A stretch of 62,147 nucleotides of DNA from positions 1 to 62,147 of the IMG/VR virus record IMGVR_UViG_3300047472_000433; one strand, given 5' to 3'. A program made the translations under genes and the position numbers. Below the pieces are notes generated by a model, which was not told the origin of the DNA, searched no databases, and saw only the letters and a program-made list of their open reading frames with translations. Below, in pieces: positions 48,888-55,759 of the stretch. The number at the start of each line of letters is the position of its first letter. The first letter of the stretch is position 1. This DNA comes from a virus.

Positions 48888-49012
48888 AGTTTTGCTCCTG
48901 GTGGTCGGTGGGACAGGGTTTGGGTCTTGCGGTACAGGTCGTACAAATAGGCGGGAGTTTCCAATGCGTTACAGTTGCAGTTCCTCAACAACAACTGGCG
49001 AAGGAAACTCCC

Positions 49013-49228
49013 ATGAATTGCAAAAAAGACGTTCAAGCAAAATTCGTTGGCAAAGATGTTTGGATCGATGCCAATTACGACTTCGGTCCGCTGCTGAAAA
49101 TCACCATTCACACGGAACTGAGGCCAAAAAATGGTGGCGACTTCACCTCCAAGGAGATTCAAGAAGCACCGATCCGGGTGGCAATACAGCATCTTCAGGA
49201 GCTGCTGGATCAAGAGTCTGGCCAATAG
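49013..49228 (+). CDS. Small plus-strand protein
   Basis: 71 residues behind AAGGAAA. Beta-alpha composition (VWIDANYDFGPLLKITIHTEL). It converges with the minus gene at 49143-49394, overlapping by 86 bp. Function unknown. Confidence 0.5.
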   Translation: MNCKKDVQAKFVGKDVWIDANYDFGPLLKITIHTELRPKNGGDFTSKEIQEAPIRVAIQHLQELLDQESGQ

Positions 49229-49394
49229 ATGGGTCGTATATGGTCGCCGTCGACGTATCAGCACGCCCACGTGGCGATGTTATGAAATCGAGACCAACGT
49301 GCCGTCCCTTGAGATCGGCCCGCAACCCCTTCAGCTCGTCCAGAATCTCCAACTGGATCGCGCGATACGTCGGCTTCGGCTCGGCGCGACTCAC
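49143..49394 (-). CDS. Hypothetical early protein next to cro
   Basis: 83 residues; its ATG overlaps the stop of the Cro-like gene, which favours it. The C-terminal third overlaps the plus gene at 49013-49228. N-terminal helix YRAIQLEILDELKGLRADLKG. Function unknown. Confidence 0.45.
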   Translation of the reverse strand: MSRAEPKPTYRAIQLEILDELKGLRADLKGRHVGLDFITSPRGRADTSTATIYDPSIGQTLDPAAPEDAVLPPGSVLLESPWR

Positions 49395-49636
49395 GACGGC
49401 ACCTCCGGCTGTTGGCGGTCAGGGCGCGCGGGGGTGGGCGGGGCGGCGGACGTCGGCGAGCAGCGCTCTGTGTGGAGTTCGAGCAGGCGCGTGGCGATGG
49501 CATACGTCGGATTGCTGCCGCGCGTTCCATTTAAAAATGCAGCCACCGTTGACTGACTGCAGTCGATCAGGTCAGCCAGCTCTTGCTGGGTGAGGCCGGT
49601 GGCAAGCAATTCGGAGGTGATTTTTTGGGTTTCCAT
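49391..49636 (-). CDS. Cro-like repressor
   Basis: 81 residues with a clear helix-turn-helix GLTQQELADLIDCSQSTVAAFLNG (about 14-40) and a polar tail. Divergent from cI across three operators, so it is the lytic-side repressor. Its ATG is 8 bp from a -10 box, so the message may be leaderless. Confidence 0.75.
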   Translation of the reverse strand: METQKITSELLATGLTQQELADLIDCSQSTVAAFLNGTRGSNPTYAIATRLLELHTERCSPTSAAPPTPARPDRQQPEVPS

Positions 49637-49643
49637 GAAAAGA

Positions 49644-49671
49644 TTATTACATACGTATTTTCAAATGTAAA
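49644..49671 (-). promoter_or_regulatory. PR-like promoter for cro and the leftward early operon
   Basis: On minus, TTTACA (49666-49671), 16-bp spacer, TAATAA (49644-49649). The -10 box overlaps the operator nearest to cro. Confidence 0.5.
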
Positions 49672-49707
49672 TACCTTTGTATTTGACATTCTTATTACAA
49701 TCGTAAT
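49646..49707. promoter_or_regulatory. Three CI/Cro operators (OR-like)
   Basis: Each site is a 14-bp partial palindrome of form (A/T)TAC-N4-GTA(A/T)T: ATTAC ATAC GTATT (49646-49659), AATAC CTTT GTATT (49670-49683), ATTAC AATC GTAAT (49694-49707). Centres lie at 49652.5, 49676.5 and 49700.5, exactly 24 bp apart. The two matching sites near 55171-55208 confirm the pattern. Confidence 0.75.
49696..49701 (+). promoter_or_regulatory. Candidate PRM -10 for cI (leaderless message)
   Basis: TACAAT with 6 bp to the cI ATG, so transcription would start at the A of the ATG and the message would lack a leader, as with lambda PRM. No good -35 and no SD are visible. Confidence 0.45.
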
Positions 49708-50448
49708 ATGAGAACATTAGCCGAGCGCCTCGTATGGGCGCGACTCGACAAGGGCGCCCGCGATGGTGCCGACTTCACACAAACCGACCTCGCCGCCAAG
49801 GCGGGCGTATCGCAGGGCGCAATCGGCCATTTGGAATCTGGGCGTACAAGCACGTCCCGCAGCATCACGTCTATCGCGAAGGCTCTTGACGTCGATCCGA
49901 TGTGGCTGGCTGAGGGCAAGGGCGAGCCGCGTACAAGCGCCGCGCCGGCTGTCGACGCGCCCGAGCGCGATACATCGGAATTCATTCGAGGCGTCAGCCG
50001 CGTCGTCCCCGACGGCATCGACGAAGACACCTACCCCGTCAAGCTGGTCAACCTGCGCCTACAAGCCGGCTTTCCCGGCTTCGAGGCCGACCGCAGCTTC
50101 GAGGATGGCGGCACCGTCAATGTCCCGCAGCAGTGGATCGACCGCAACAACCTGGTGCCGAATTGCTTGATGGCCATCAAGGTCCGTGGCGACAGCATGG
50201 AGCCGATGCTCTTCGAGGACGACGTGGTGGTGATCAACATCGCCGACACGAAGCCAGCCAACGGCAAAATCTACGCGATCAACTTCGATGGCCAGGCGGT
50301 GGTAAAACAGATGGTGTGGGCGGAAAACGACTGGTGGCTGCACTCGTTCAATCCGGAGCACAAGCGCCGGCGTTGCCGGTCGGGTGAGTGCATCGTCATT
50401 GGACAGGTCGTGCACCGTGGTGGGAGCAGTTTGATTGGGAAGTTGTAG
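49708..50448 (+). CDS. CI repressor, LexA/S24-type
   Basis: 246 residues. N-terminal helix-turn-helix (FTQTDLAAKAGVSQGAIGHLE, about 23-43). The C-terminal S24 peptidase domain has a candidate cleavage site Ala120-Gly121 (LRLQAGFPGF), catalytic Ser163 (VRGDSMEPM) and Lys200 (AVVKQM); the Ser-Lys spacing of 37 residues matches LexA. So prophage induction by RecA-stimulated self-cleavage is likely. It binds the five operators. Confidence 0.9.
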   Translation: MRTLAERLVWARLDKGARDGADFTQTDLAAKAGVSQGAIGHLESGRTSTSRSITSIAKALDVDPMWLAEGKGEPRTSAAPAVDAPERDTSEFIRGVSRVVPDGIDEDTYPVKLVNLRLQAGFPGFEADRSFEDGGTVNVPQQWIDRNNLVPNCLMAIKVRGDSMEPMLFEDDVVVINIADTKPANGKIYAINFDGQAVVKQMVWAENDWWLHSFNPEHKRRRCRSGECIVIGQVVHRGGSSLIGKL

Positions 50449-50569
50449 CTCATCGTGGCACGCGTGATCCGGAAGTGAGGCGACGCCACTTAATTACCAA
50501 TAAGAAATTTGTCAGTGGGCTCCGCTTTTCAAGACTGCGGAGAATCGATGGGCGAAACGGTACGCTTGG

Positions 50570-51121
50570 ATGCCGAAATGCTGGGATAGAAAATTGGCTT
50601 TACTTAAACCGACCAATGAAGACGTAGCTGCATTTCTCGTGCTCACGAAGTCCCTCGTCCGCGAAATGGAATGGATTGGAAGTCCCAGCAAAAAAGCAAC
50701 TGGATGGGCAAAGTTTCAAAGCTTTTGTTATTTGGGAACAACATTGTCGGACGAGGTTGATTTCAGAGCGCAGTACCGCGCAAGAGCTATTGATCGCAGG
50801 GGCGGTTCGTCTATAGAAATTCCAGAGGCCTTTTATATGTCCATCTGGATACGGAACCACAGAGTATATGGAATAGATACGAAGCCGGGCCAATGCCATA
50901 CAAATGCAATAGTCCAAGGGATGCCACACTCCGGAGCGATCATTAAATCATTGACACATGAACATGTTTGGACAGTCGCTGCAGATGACTACGTAGAGCC
51001 GATCGAGCCACCAATCCTCGAGCTGGAAACAGCGATTGAAAAATTCTGTGATCGTGTTAACCTATTACTGAACGGCCCATTCGTACATCCGATGAAGGGC
51101 AAAACTGAGCAACTCATATGA
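50570..51121 (+). CDS. Rex-position gene A (DUF6978-like, tentative)
   Basis: 183 residues. ATG at 50570 or TTG at 50594 (LALLKPTNED) are possible starts. Contains SIWIRNHRVYGIDTKPGQCHTNAIVQGMPHSGAIIKS and THEHVWT. The general pattern resembles partners of DUF1828 proteins, tentatively DUF6978. The stop overlaps the next start (ATGA). AT-richer than surrounding phage genes. No membrane segment. Function unknown; context suggests an exclusion or defence role. Confidence 0.55.
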   Translation: MPKCWDRKLALLKPTNEDVAAFLVLTKSLVREMEWIGSPSKKATGWAKFQSFCYLGTTLSDEVDFRAQYRARAIDRRGGSSIEIPEAFYMSIWIRNHRVYGIDTKPGQCHTNAIVQGMPHSGAIIKSLTHEHVWTVAADDYVEPIEPPILELETAIEKFCDRVNLLLNGPFVHPMKGKTEQLI

Positions 51122-51888
51122 ACTGTACAACGGTAGCATCAATCACCGGCTGGCACTGCACCCCTTCAGGGGAGGCCTCAGTGAGAGCAGTCTCGCCGCT
51201 GACTCTCGGCGAAGAGGGGGACCACGTTGCGTTTTACATTGCTCAGCCCACTCCTGAGACATTCTATCTTACGGATGCTTGCGAAACAGCCATGTTTGCA
51301 GAGCGACTTGGCATCACATTAAGGAAAAATCGCCTTGATTCACTTAATCAGACTTTCGGCGTGACCTTGGCTGGTTTCGCTGAAGATTGGAGTATCGAGG
51401 CAAGTGGTCCCATAAGCTCGTTGCAACGGGCATTATGGGATGCAACTAAATTAGCTCTGGCATTATCGTTCAAGACAAGGGCTTGGCAACCGAAATTCGC
51501 TCAGGCAAAATTTCAGTCGATCGTGGTTCGAGAACTTGAAGCACAGTTGGGAATGGAACGAGTAATTCGCCAAGCGAAAATCCAGGGCGCAAGCGGCCAT
51601 ATAATTGAATTTCCAGCGGCGATAATCAACATACGGACAAATTTGCCAGTTTTTATCCAGCCAGTTGCCTTGGAGAATGAAAAAATAAATTGGCCTGCAG
51701 TGTATGAATTCCATGGAAAATTATTTGACGTAAAAATTGCTTCCGAACTAAATAATCGTATCGCTGTAATTGAGAAAGGCGCCACTGCGTTGGAGTTCGG
51801 TCGCGCGGCCAACTTCCTAGGAACTGCGGCCAAAGTAATTACCTTGGATGATATAGTCGGACGGGTTCAGCTCGATGCATTAATGTAG
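51118..51888 (+). CDS. Rex-position gene B, DUF1828 plus DUF1829-like
   Basis: 256 residues. The N-terminal region (about 20-115: VSPLTLGEEGDHVAFYIAQ, FYLTDACETAMFAERLGI, FGVTLAGFAEDWSIEA) fits DUF1828. The C-terminal region (about 140-256: ELEAQLGMERVIRQAKIQGASGHIIEFPAAI) is like DUF1829. Such two-domain proteins occur next to small partner genes in mobile elements. Strongly coupled to gene A. AT-rich and cargo-like in its position between cI and the right operator. Confidence 0.6.
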   Translation: MNCTTVASITGWHCTPSGEASVRAVSPLTLGEEGDHVAFYIAQPTPETFYLTDACETAMFAERLGITLRKNRLDSLNQTFGVTLAGFAEDWSIEASGPISSLQRALWDATKLALALSFKTRAWQPKFAQAKFQSIVVRELEAQLGMERVIRQAKIQGASGHIIEFPAAIINIRTNLPVFIQPVALENEKINWPAVYEFHGKLFDVKIASELNNRIAVIEKGATALEFGRAANFLGTAAKVITLDDIVGRVQLDALM

Positions 51889-51925
51889 TTACCTGGAAAG
51901 GTGCGTCGTCATTAAGGGTAGTGCG

Positions 51926-51950
51926 TATAATGTTTATGCTGCAGCATAAA
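51926..51950. promoter_or_regulatory. TATAAT box with 18-bp palindrome
   Basis: TATAAT (51926-51931) is followed by TTTATGCTGCAGCATAAA (51933-51950), a perfect 18-bp palindrome just after the -10. No good -35 is seen. It probably controls the genes from 52010 on. Confidence 0.4.
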
Positions 51951-51983
51951 ATCCGGGAAGAAAAATTTCTAAATAAGCGCTAT

Positions 51984-52012
51984 CATGGTTTCCTTTTCGC
52001 AAGAAAACCATG
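51984..52012 (+). promoter_or_regulatory. Hairpin enclosing the start codon of the 52010 gene
   Basis: CATGGTTT (51984-51991) can pair with AAACCATG (52005-52012), which contains the ATG of the next gene. This could hold the start codon in a stem. Confidence 0.4.
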
Positions 52013-52288
52013 ATCGTCCGCAGCGCAATCCTTAAGCTGGGCCGTGCCCAGTTAGCAGTCTTCCTCGTTGATCCTGATCTGACCTACCCGGTGCCCGGCG
52101 CCGCGTACATCGCCCAGGTCAGGCATCTTCACCCTACCCTACCCATCATGCTGATCGCGCCGCGAGTTCAAGGCTTCTCGCGCACATACGCCGTGTTCGA
52201 GCTCAAGAGCGTGCACGAGATCAATACCGATACCGTGGAATGGATCGAGCAGGAGCTTGCTCCGTTCGAGGAAGAATTGCCGTTTTAA
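52010..52288 (+). CDS. Small rex-region protein
   Basis: 92 residues, alternating strands and helices (LAVFLVDPDLTYPVPGAAYIAQVR, PIMLIAPRVQGFSRTYAVFEL). The family is not recognised. Its start is inside a predicted hairpin. It may be expressed from the lysogenic transcript. Confidence 0.5.
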   Translation: MIVRSAILKLGRAQLAVFLVDPDLTYPVPGAAYIAQVRHLHPTLPIMLIAPRVQGFSRTYAVFELKSVHEINTDTVEWIEQELAPFEEELPF

Positions 52289-52299
52289 TCGAGACAACC

Positions 52300-52593
52300 A
52301 TGGCCAAGCCTACCAATACAACCCTGTTGATCATGTACAGCTTCCTCGATCGCGTCGCCGCCGAGATGGCGGCCGATGCATTTCGAAACGATGGATTTTC
52401 CGTCAAGGTAACGCAGATACCGAACGAGCGCTGGGGCTGTCAATGCGAACGCACGCAAGCCTGGTGCTGGCTCTCGCGCTGGCTGGCTAAGCGGCGCGCC
52501 GCCGGGATTGCCGCGCGGTTCGGCGCCGTCGGCCAGCCCGTCGTGCTTATGGTTGCAAGCATTTCTGGTCGCCGGCCGGCATCTAATGATTAA
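52300..52593 (+). CDS. Small Cys/Trp-rich rex-region protein
   Basis: 97 residues from ATG 52300. WGCQCERTQAWCWLSRWLAKRR near residues 45-66 is Cys/Trp/Arg-rich. No family match. It follows closely on the 52010 gene. Confidence 0.5.
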   Translation: MAKPTNTTLLIMYSFLDRVAAEMAADAFRNDGFSVKVTQIPNERWGCQCERTQAWCWLSRWLAKRRAAGIAARFGAVGQPVVLMVASISGRRPASND

Positions 52594-52679
52594 ACGCGTT
52601 GTGACAATTCGATAGATTTCCGGTTGTCAATATTGCATATAATCGAATCTCTTGCGAAAGCGCTAACCATGAAGGGTAT

Positions 52680-53402
52680 ATGTCAATAATTCATAAAGTC
52701 GAGTCGGGGTATTTGCAGTTGCTGCGCGTCGCGCTCCTGCTGCTAGCTACCATCGCCATCGCTGCTGTCGCGGTGTTGGGGGTGCAATATCTCCAAAATA
52801 AGGATGCGATTGCGAAGCCAATAAAGGATGACGCGTCTCTGGAATTATCTGGGTTCTCTATGCCCAAAGTACGAGACGATGGGACCGCCCCCGATCCGGC
52901 GCAGCCAGTGGTGCAAGACCCGCTACTTAAATCGTTTGATGCTGCGCTTTCCGGATTTTGGCTCGCAATCAACCCTGAGGCCAGCATAAACCACGTCGCA
53001 GTTGCCAACGTCTTTAAGGCTGCTGAAACAGATCCGACGCTCGGTAGAAAATTTTTGGAGCAAGCGGTCAGCGCTATAAATAATGGCATTAAAAACAAAA
53101 AGCTGATCGCTGAGGCCAAAATGGATCAAGCAAATGCCTTGGGTAAAATATACGACTACCTGCAAGCGGAGTTCAAGCGAAAACAGGAAGAGATCACGGC
53201 CGAGCGCGCCCACGCTGATGCGGAGGCTCAAGCGTCGCGCGCGCAGGCCCTGTGGGCACTTTACGCGGCCGGAGTTCTGGCGCTTACGTTTGCAGGGATC
53301 ATCCTCTTGGTCGTGCTGCTACGAATTGAGCGAAACCTGCGAGACCTGCCGAAAGTGAGTGTGGATCCAGCTTCGGATTTGCCTTATCCACCGATCATTT
53401 AA
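52680..53402 (+). CDS. Membrane protein in the lysogenic region (exclusion candidate)
   Basis: 240 residues with AAGGG before the ATG. Two hydrophobic segments: about 14-36 (LLRVALLLLATIAIAAVAVLG) and about 196-216 (AGVLALTFAGIILLVVLL), with a helical, charged middle that would lie in one compartment between them. A TATAAT at 52638-52643 is upstream. Expressed in the lysogen and anchored in the inner membrane, a superinfection exclusion role is plausible. Confidence 0.55.
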   Translation: MSIIHKVESGYLQLLRVALLLLATIAIAAVAVLGVQYLQNKDAIAKPIKDDASLELSGFSMPKVRDDGTAPDPAQPVVQDPLLKSFDAALSGFWLAINPEASINHVAVANVFKAAETDPTLGRKFLEQAVSAINNGIKNKKLIAEAKMDQANALGKIYDYLQAEFKRKQEEITAERAHADAEAQASRAQALWALYAAGVLALTFAGIILLVVLLRIERNLRDLPKVSVDPASDLPYPPII

Positions 53403-53479
53403 TTAGGTCGCTCGATGTGCGGGCGCAGCCTGGGCGGCTGTGATGTGTCGCAAGCCGACGCTGAGAATATGGGAATTTT

Positions 53480-53701
53480 ATGACCGAAAAAGTAACGCCG
53501 ACGTGCCGATATGGACATGGGCCGCTCGTACAGATCGATCTCATGACCAGCGACGGCAAGCCGAGGGGAATGATGCTTTCCACTTTTGAATTTAGCGATG
53601 AGAAAAGTATGGCAATGGAGGATGGTAACGGCTATTCCGTTATTGGATTCCGGTGCTCCGTTTGTCGATATATGGAATTTTTCGATGAGGGGGACGACTG
53701 A
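53480..53701 (+). CDS. Small zinc-binding-like protein
   Basis: 73 residues. Cys/His at CRYGHG (N-terminal) and CSVC (C-terminal) could form a single zinc site. The stop overlaps the next start (TGATG). Function unknown. Confidence 0.5.
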   Translation: MTEKVTPTCRYGHGPLVQIDLMTSDGKPRGMMLSTFEFSDEKSMAMEDGNGYSVIGFRCSVCRYMEFFDEGDD

Positions 53702-54090
53702 TGTCCGATAAAGTGGTGGGGCAGATCGGGCAGAGAACGCCGGTTGACAATGGCGGAGAACCGCCGGATGATGGGCGCATGGAGCACCGCATAACCGCGC
53801 TCGAGACGCGTCTCGATACCATCCTTCCTACCTTGGCGACAAAGGCGGACATAGGGGAAATCCGCGCCGATCTCCACAAGGTGAGCTCGGAAATCAAAGG
53901 GTGGACGCTGGCAACGATGATCACAATCATTGGTACGATGTTGGCCGCGATCTTCGGTATAAGCCAGATATTCAAGAATGCGATCCCAGGCGCGCCCGCT
54001 GCTGCGCCAGCGCCCATCGTGATCTACGCCCAGCCCGGGCCGGCCGCAGCCGCGCCGGTGGCGCCGCCCTCGCCTACGACCAAGCACTGA
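53701..54090 (+). CDS. Coiled-coil single-pass membrane protein
   Basis: 129 residues: coiled coil (about 25-65, MEHRITALETRLDTILPTLATKADIGEIRADLHKVSSEI), a membrane segment (about 70-90) and an Ala/Pro-rich tail. Ends in a terminator. Possibly works with the 53480 product at the membrane. Confidence 0.5.
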   Translation: MSDKVVGQIGQRTPVDNGGEPPDDGRMEHRITALETRLDTILPTLATKADIGEIRADLHKVSSEIKGWTLATMITIIGTMLAAIFGISQIFKNAIPGAPAAAPAPIVIYAQPGPAAAAPVAPPSPTTKH

Positions 54091-54094
54091 CAAC

Positions 54095-54117
54095 AGCCCG
54101 CCCCGCGCGGGCTTTTT
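54095..54117 (+). terminator. Terminator of the rex-region operon
   Basis: AGCCCGC-cccgc-GCGGGCT followed by TTTTT, directly after the gene at 54090. Confidence 0.7.
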
Positions 54118-54272
54118 AACGCCCTCCCCGACCCGCCAAGCGCGGGTATTTTTTCGTCCAAGCAATAGCAAAAGTGACAATTGGCTATATTTCAATTTGT
54201 TAATTTCAATACAATGAAGAGCGCCCGTCAGCTTCCCGGCCTGGGCGCATCCATCAACTACGAAAGCAATAA

Positions 54273-54533
54273 ATGAAATTCACAGCCGCGTTAATCAAGG
54301 AACAAAACGTCGTATTCGCGGTGGTAATCGTAAAGCAACATATTACGCAGAGTGGACATGGAGCCGTGCAGGCGGCAGCAGCGTTCCAGCCACACTTTCC
54401 AGGTATTCCAATTGTTCTTGCGTCACAGGACTCCCGCGGTACATTCCAGTATCGGGGTCGAACTGATCTGGCGAAATTCCTTGCAGGCCTCCACGCGTCG
54501 CAGATTCCCTGGAAGGAATACACGATTTCGTGA
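54273..54533 (+). CDS. Small paralogous protein, copy B
   Basis: 86 residues, second copy of the 19111-19371 gene. Most residues are identical, with changes at 27-32 and 72-75. Third-position substitutions are synonymous in this frame but not in the opposite frame (for example CTG to CTT, GAT to GAC, ACA to ACT), which supports the plus frame as the protein. A similar promoter region precedes it. It lies between rex-region genes and the right operator. Confidence 0.7.
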   Translation: MKFTAALIKEQNVVFAVVIVKQHITQSGHGAVQAAAAFQPHFPGIPIVLASQDSRGTFQYRGRTDLAKFLAGLHASQIPWKEYTIS

Positions 54534-54846
54534 TCATTTCTGCGGCCGCCGAGTTCTCAGCGGCGACATGATGCGCGCCCAGCGTAGCGATCTCATCGGC
54601 ACCCAGATCGCGCGCGGAGGCGCCGGCCCGGGCGAAATGGCCGACCGCCCCCTCCGGCGCCCCCGTCGCCTGCCGGCACAGCTTCTGCCCCAGCGGGGCG
54701 AAATAGGCGTCAATGATCGGCCGCGCGTACTTTCGGAACTGTTGGGGGCGGTCACTGCCCTCGGCAGCCATGCGGGCCTCGTCGATCTCTGGGAAGTCCC
54801 GCAGGAGTGCCAGGGCGATTTCAGCAGGATGTTTTTCGATACTCAT
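54343..54846 (-). CDS. Minus-strand gene antisense to copy B (uncertain)
   Basis: 167 residues. The part not overlapping copy B (54534-54846) has good coding bias and AAAGG before ATG. The 3' end overlaps copy B antisense by 191 bp and is likely a shadow of that gene. The family is not recognised. It is only 13 bp from the divergent gene at 54860, leaving no room for a promoter on that side, so the gene may be partly spurious. Confidence 0.35.
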   Translation of the reverse strand: MSIEKHPAEIALALLRDFPEIDEARMAAEGSDRPQQFRKYARPIIDAYFAPLGQKLCRQATGAPEGAVGHFARAGASARDLGADEIATLGAHHVAAENSAAAEMITKSCIPSRESATRGGLQGISPDQFDPDTGMYRGSPVTQEQLEYLESVAGTLLPPARLHVHSA

Positions 54847-54859
54847 TTAGAAAGCCTTT

Positions 54860-55090
54860 ATGAGTAATATTTCAATCACAGCGCCATTGGTCAATAACAG
54901 CCAGATGACGTACATAACGCCCGACGATTCATGCTTGGCGGCCGTCGACTTCATTTGCGGCGACGATACCGGTGCGCCAGTGCGCCATGTCGTTATCGAA
55001 GTCAAAACTGCAACCGGTAAAACAGTTCGGGTATTCATCCCCAACGACCGAAGCGAAGCTGTTGTGTATGTCGGCGACGAGATAATTTAA
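54860..55090 (+). CDS. Small beta-rich protein
   Basis: 76 residues (SLAAVDFICGDDTGAPVRHVVIEVKTATGKTVRVFIPND). Beta-strand pattern. It follows copy B on the same strand and ends in a terminator. Function unknown. Confidence 0.5.
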   Translation: MSNISITAPLVNNSQMTYITPDDSCLAAVDFICGDDTGAPVRHVVIEVKTATGKTVRVFIPNDRSEAVVYVGDEII

Positions 55091-55104
55091 CCGCCCCCGA
55101 CATC

Positions 55105-55129
55105 AGCCCCGCCAGCCGGGGCTTTTTTT
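55105..55129 (+). terminator. Terminator before the right operator
   Basis: AGCCCCG-ccagc-CGGGGCT followed by seven T residues. It separates the lysogenic block from the early recombination operon. Confidence 0.75.
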
Positions 55130-55170
55130 CGACCTAAATTTTCCAGTTCAAAATATTTTACAACTTTTCT

Positions 55171-55210
55171 AGTACATTCGTATTGATCTTCTTAAATACA
55201 TATGTAATAC
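55171..55210 (+). promoter_or_regulatory. PL-like promoter with two CI/Cro operators
   Basis: Operators AGTAC ATTC GTATT (55171-55184) and AATAC ATAT GTAAT (55195-55208), centres 24 bp apart, matching the three sites at cI-cro. A promoter TTGATC (55183-55188), 16-bp spacer, TAATAC (55205-55210) overlaps them. It would drive the recombination operon when CI is gone. Confidence 0.65.
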
Positions 55211-55247
55211 TCCGTTCATCGGATCAGCAAACACACCGGAGTCGAAC

Positions 55248-55355
55248 ATGAGCCACGCAGAGATCGCCGCAATCCAAGCAGCCGCCGGCGAAACGCCGCC
55301 ACCGTTCGACTTCACCGTACCAGCCGAACCCGCAACCCTTTCCCGGAGCCTGTAA
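55248..55355 (+). CDS. Small first gene of the recombination operon
   Basis: 35 residues behind CCGGAG. Its stop overlaps the next ATG (TAATG). Position is that of lambda N or similar early genes; too short to assign. Confidence 0.45.
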   Translation: MSHAEIAAIQAAAGETPPPFDFTVPAEPATLSRSL

Positions 55356-55759
55356 TGACCGCAAACCATATCAACGAAGCCACGGCAGTCGCGCTGGTCA
55401 ATGCCAGCTTCGACACGCCAGGCCTGCGCCGCGAGTCGGCCGGCGAATATGTCGAGCGCAAGCAGCAAGAACGTATCGACGCGCTCGCTACTACATATTT
55501 CAACGCGAATCGGGATTCCGTCCTGATGGGTTGCGAAGACGGCGAAGTGAACCGCGATACGAAGGACGCTGGCAATTCGCTGCTCGAGAATCTGGCCGAA
55601 TCTGGCGATCTGCCCACCCTGGTCCGCACCGCGTTTTCGTGCAGCGCTGAAGTCACCGGCCGGGCCTTTGTCGAAATTCTGGTGCGCGTCATGAAGGCCG
55701 ATGCCGAGCGCGACGCCGAGATTGAGATCAAGGGCCAGCGGGCAATGCTCAACGATTGA
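55355..55759 (+). CDS. Hypothetical early protein
   Basis: 134 residues, mostly helical and charged (QQERIDALATTYFNAN, DAGNSLLENLAESGDL). Coupled to the previous gene. Function unknown. Confidence 0.5.
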   Translation: MTANHINEATAVALVNASFDTPGLRRESAGEYVERKQQERIDALATTYFNANRDSVLMGCEDGEVNRDTKDAGNSLLENLAESGDLPTLVRTAFSCSAEVTGRAFVEILVRVMKADAERDAEIEIKGQRAMLND

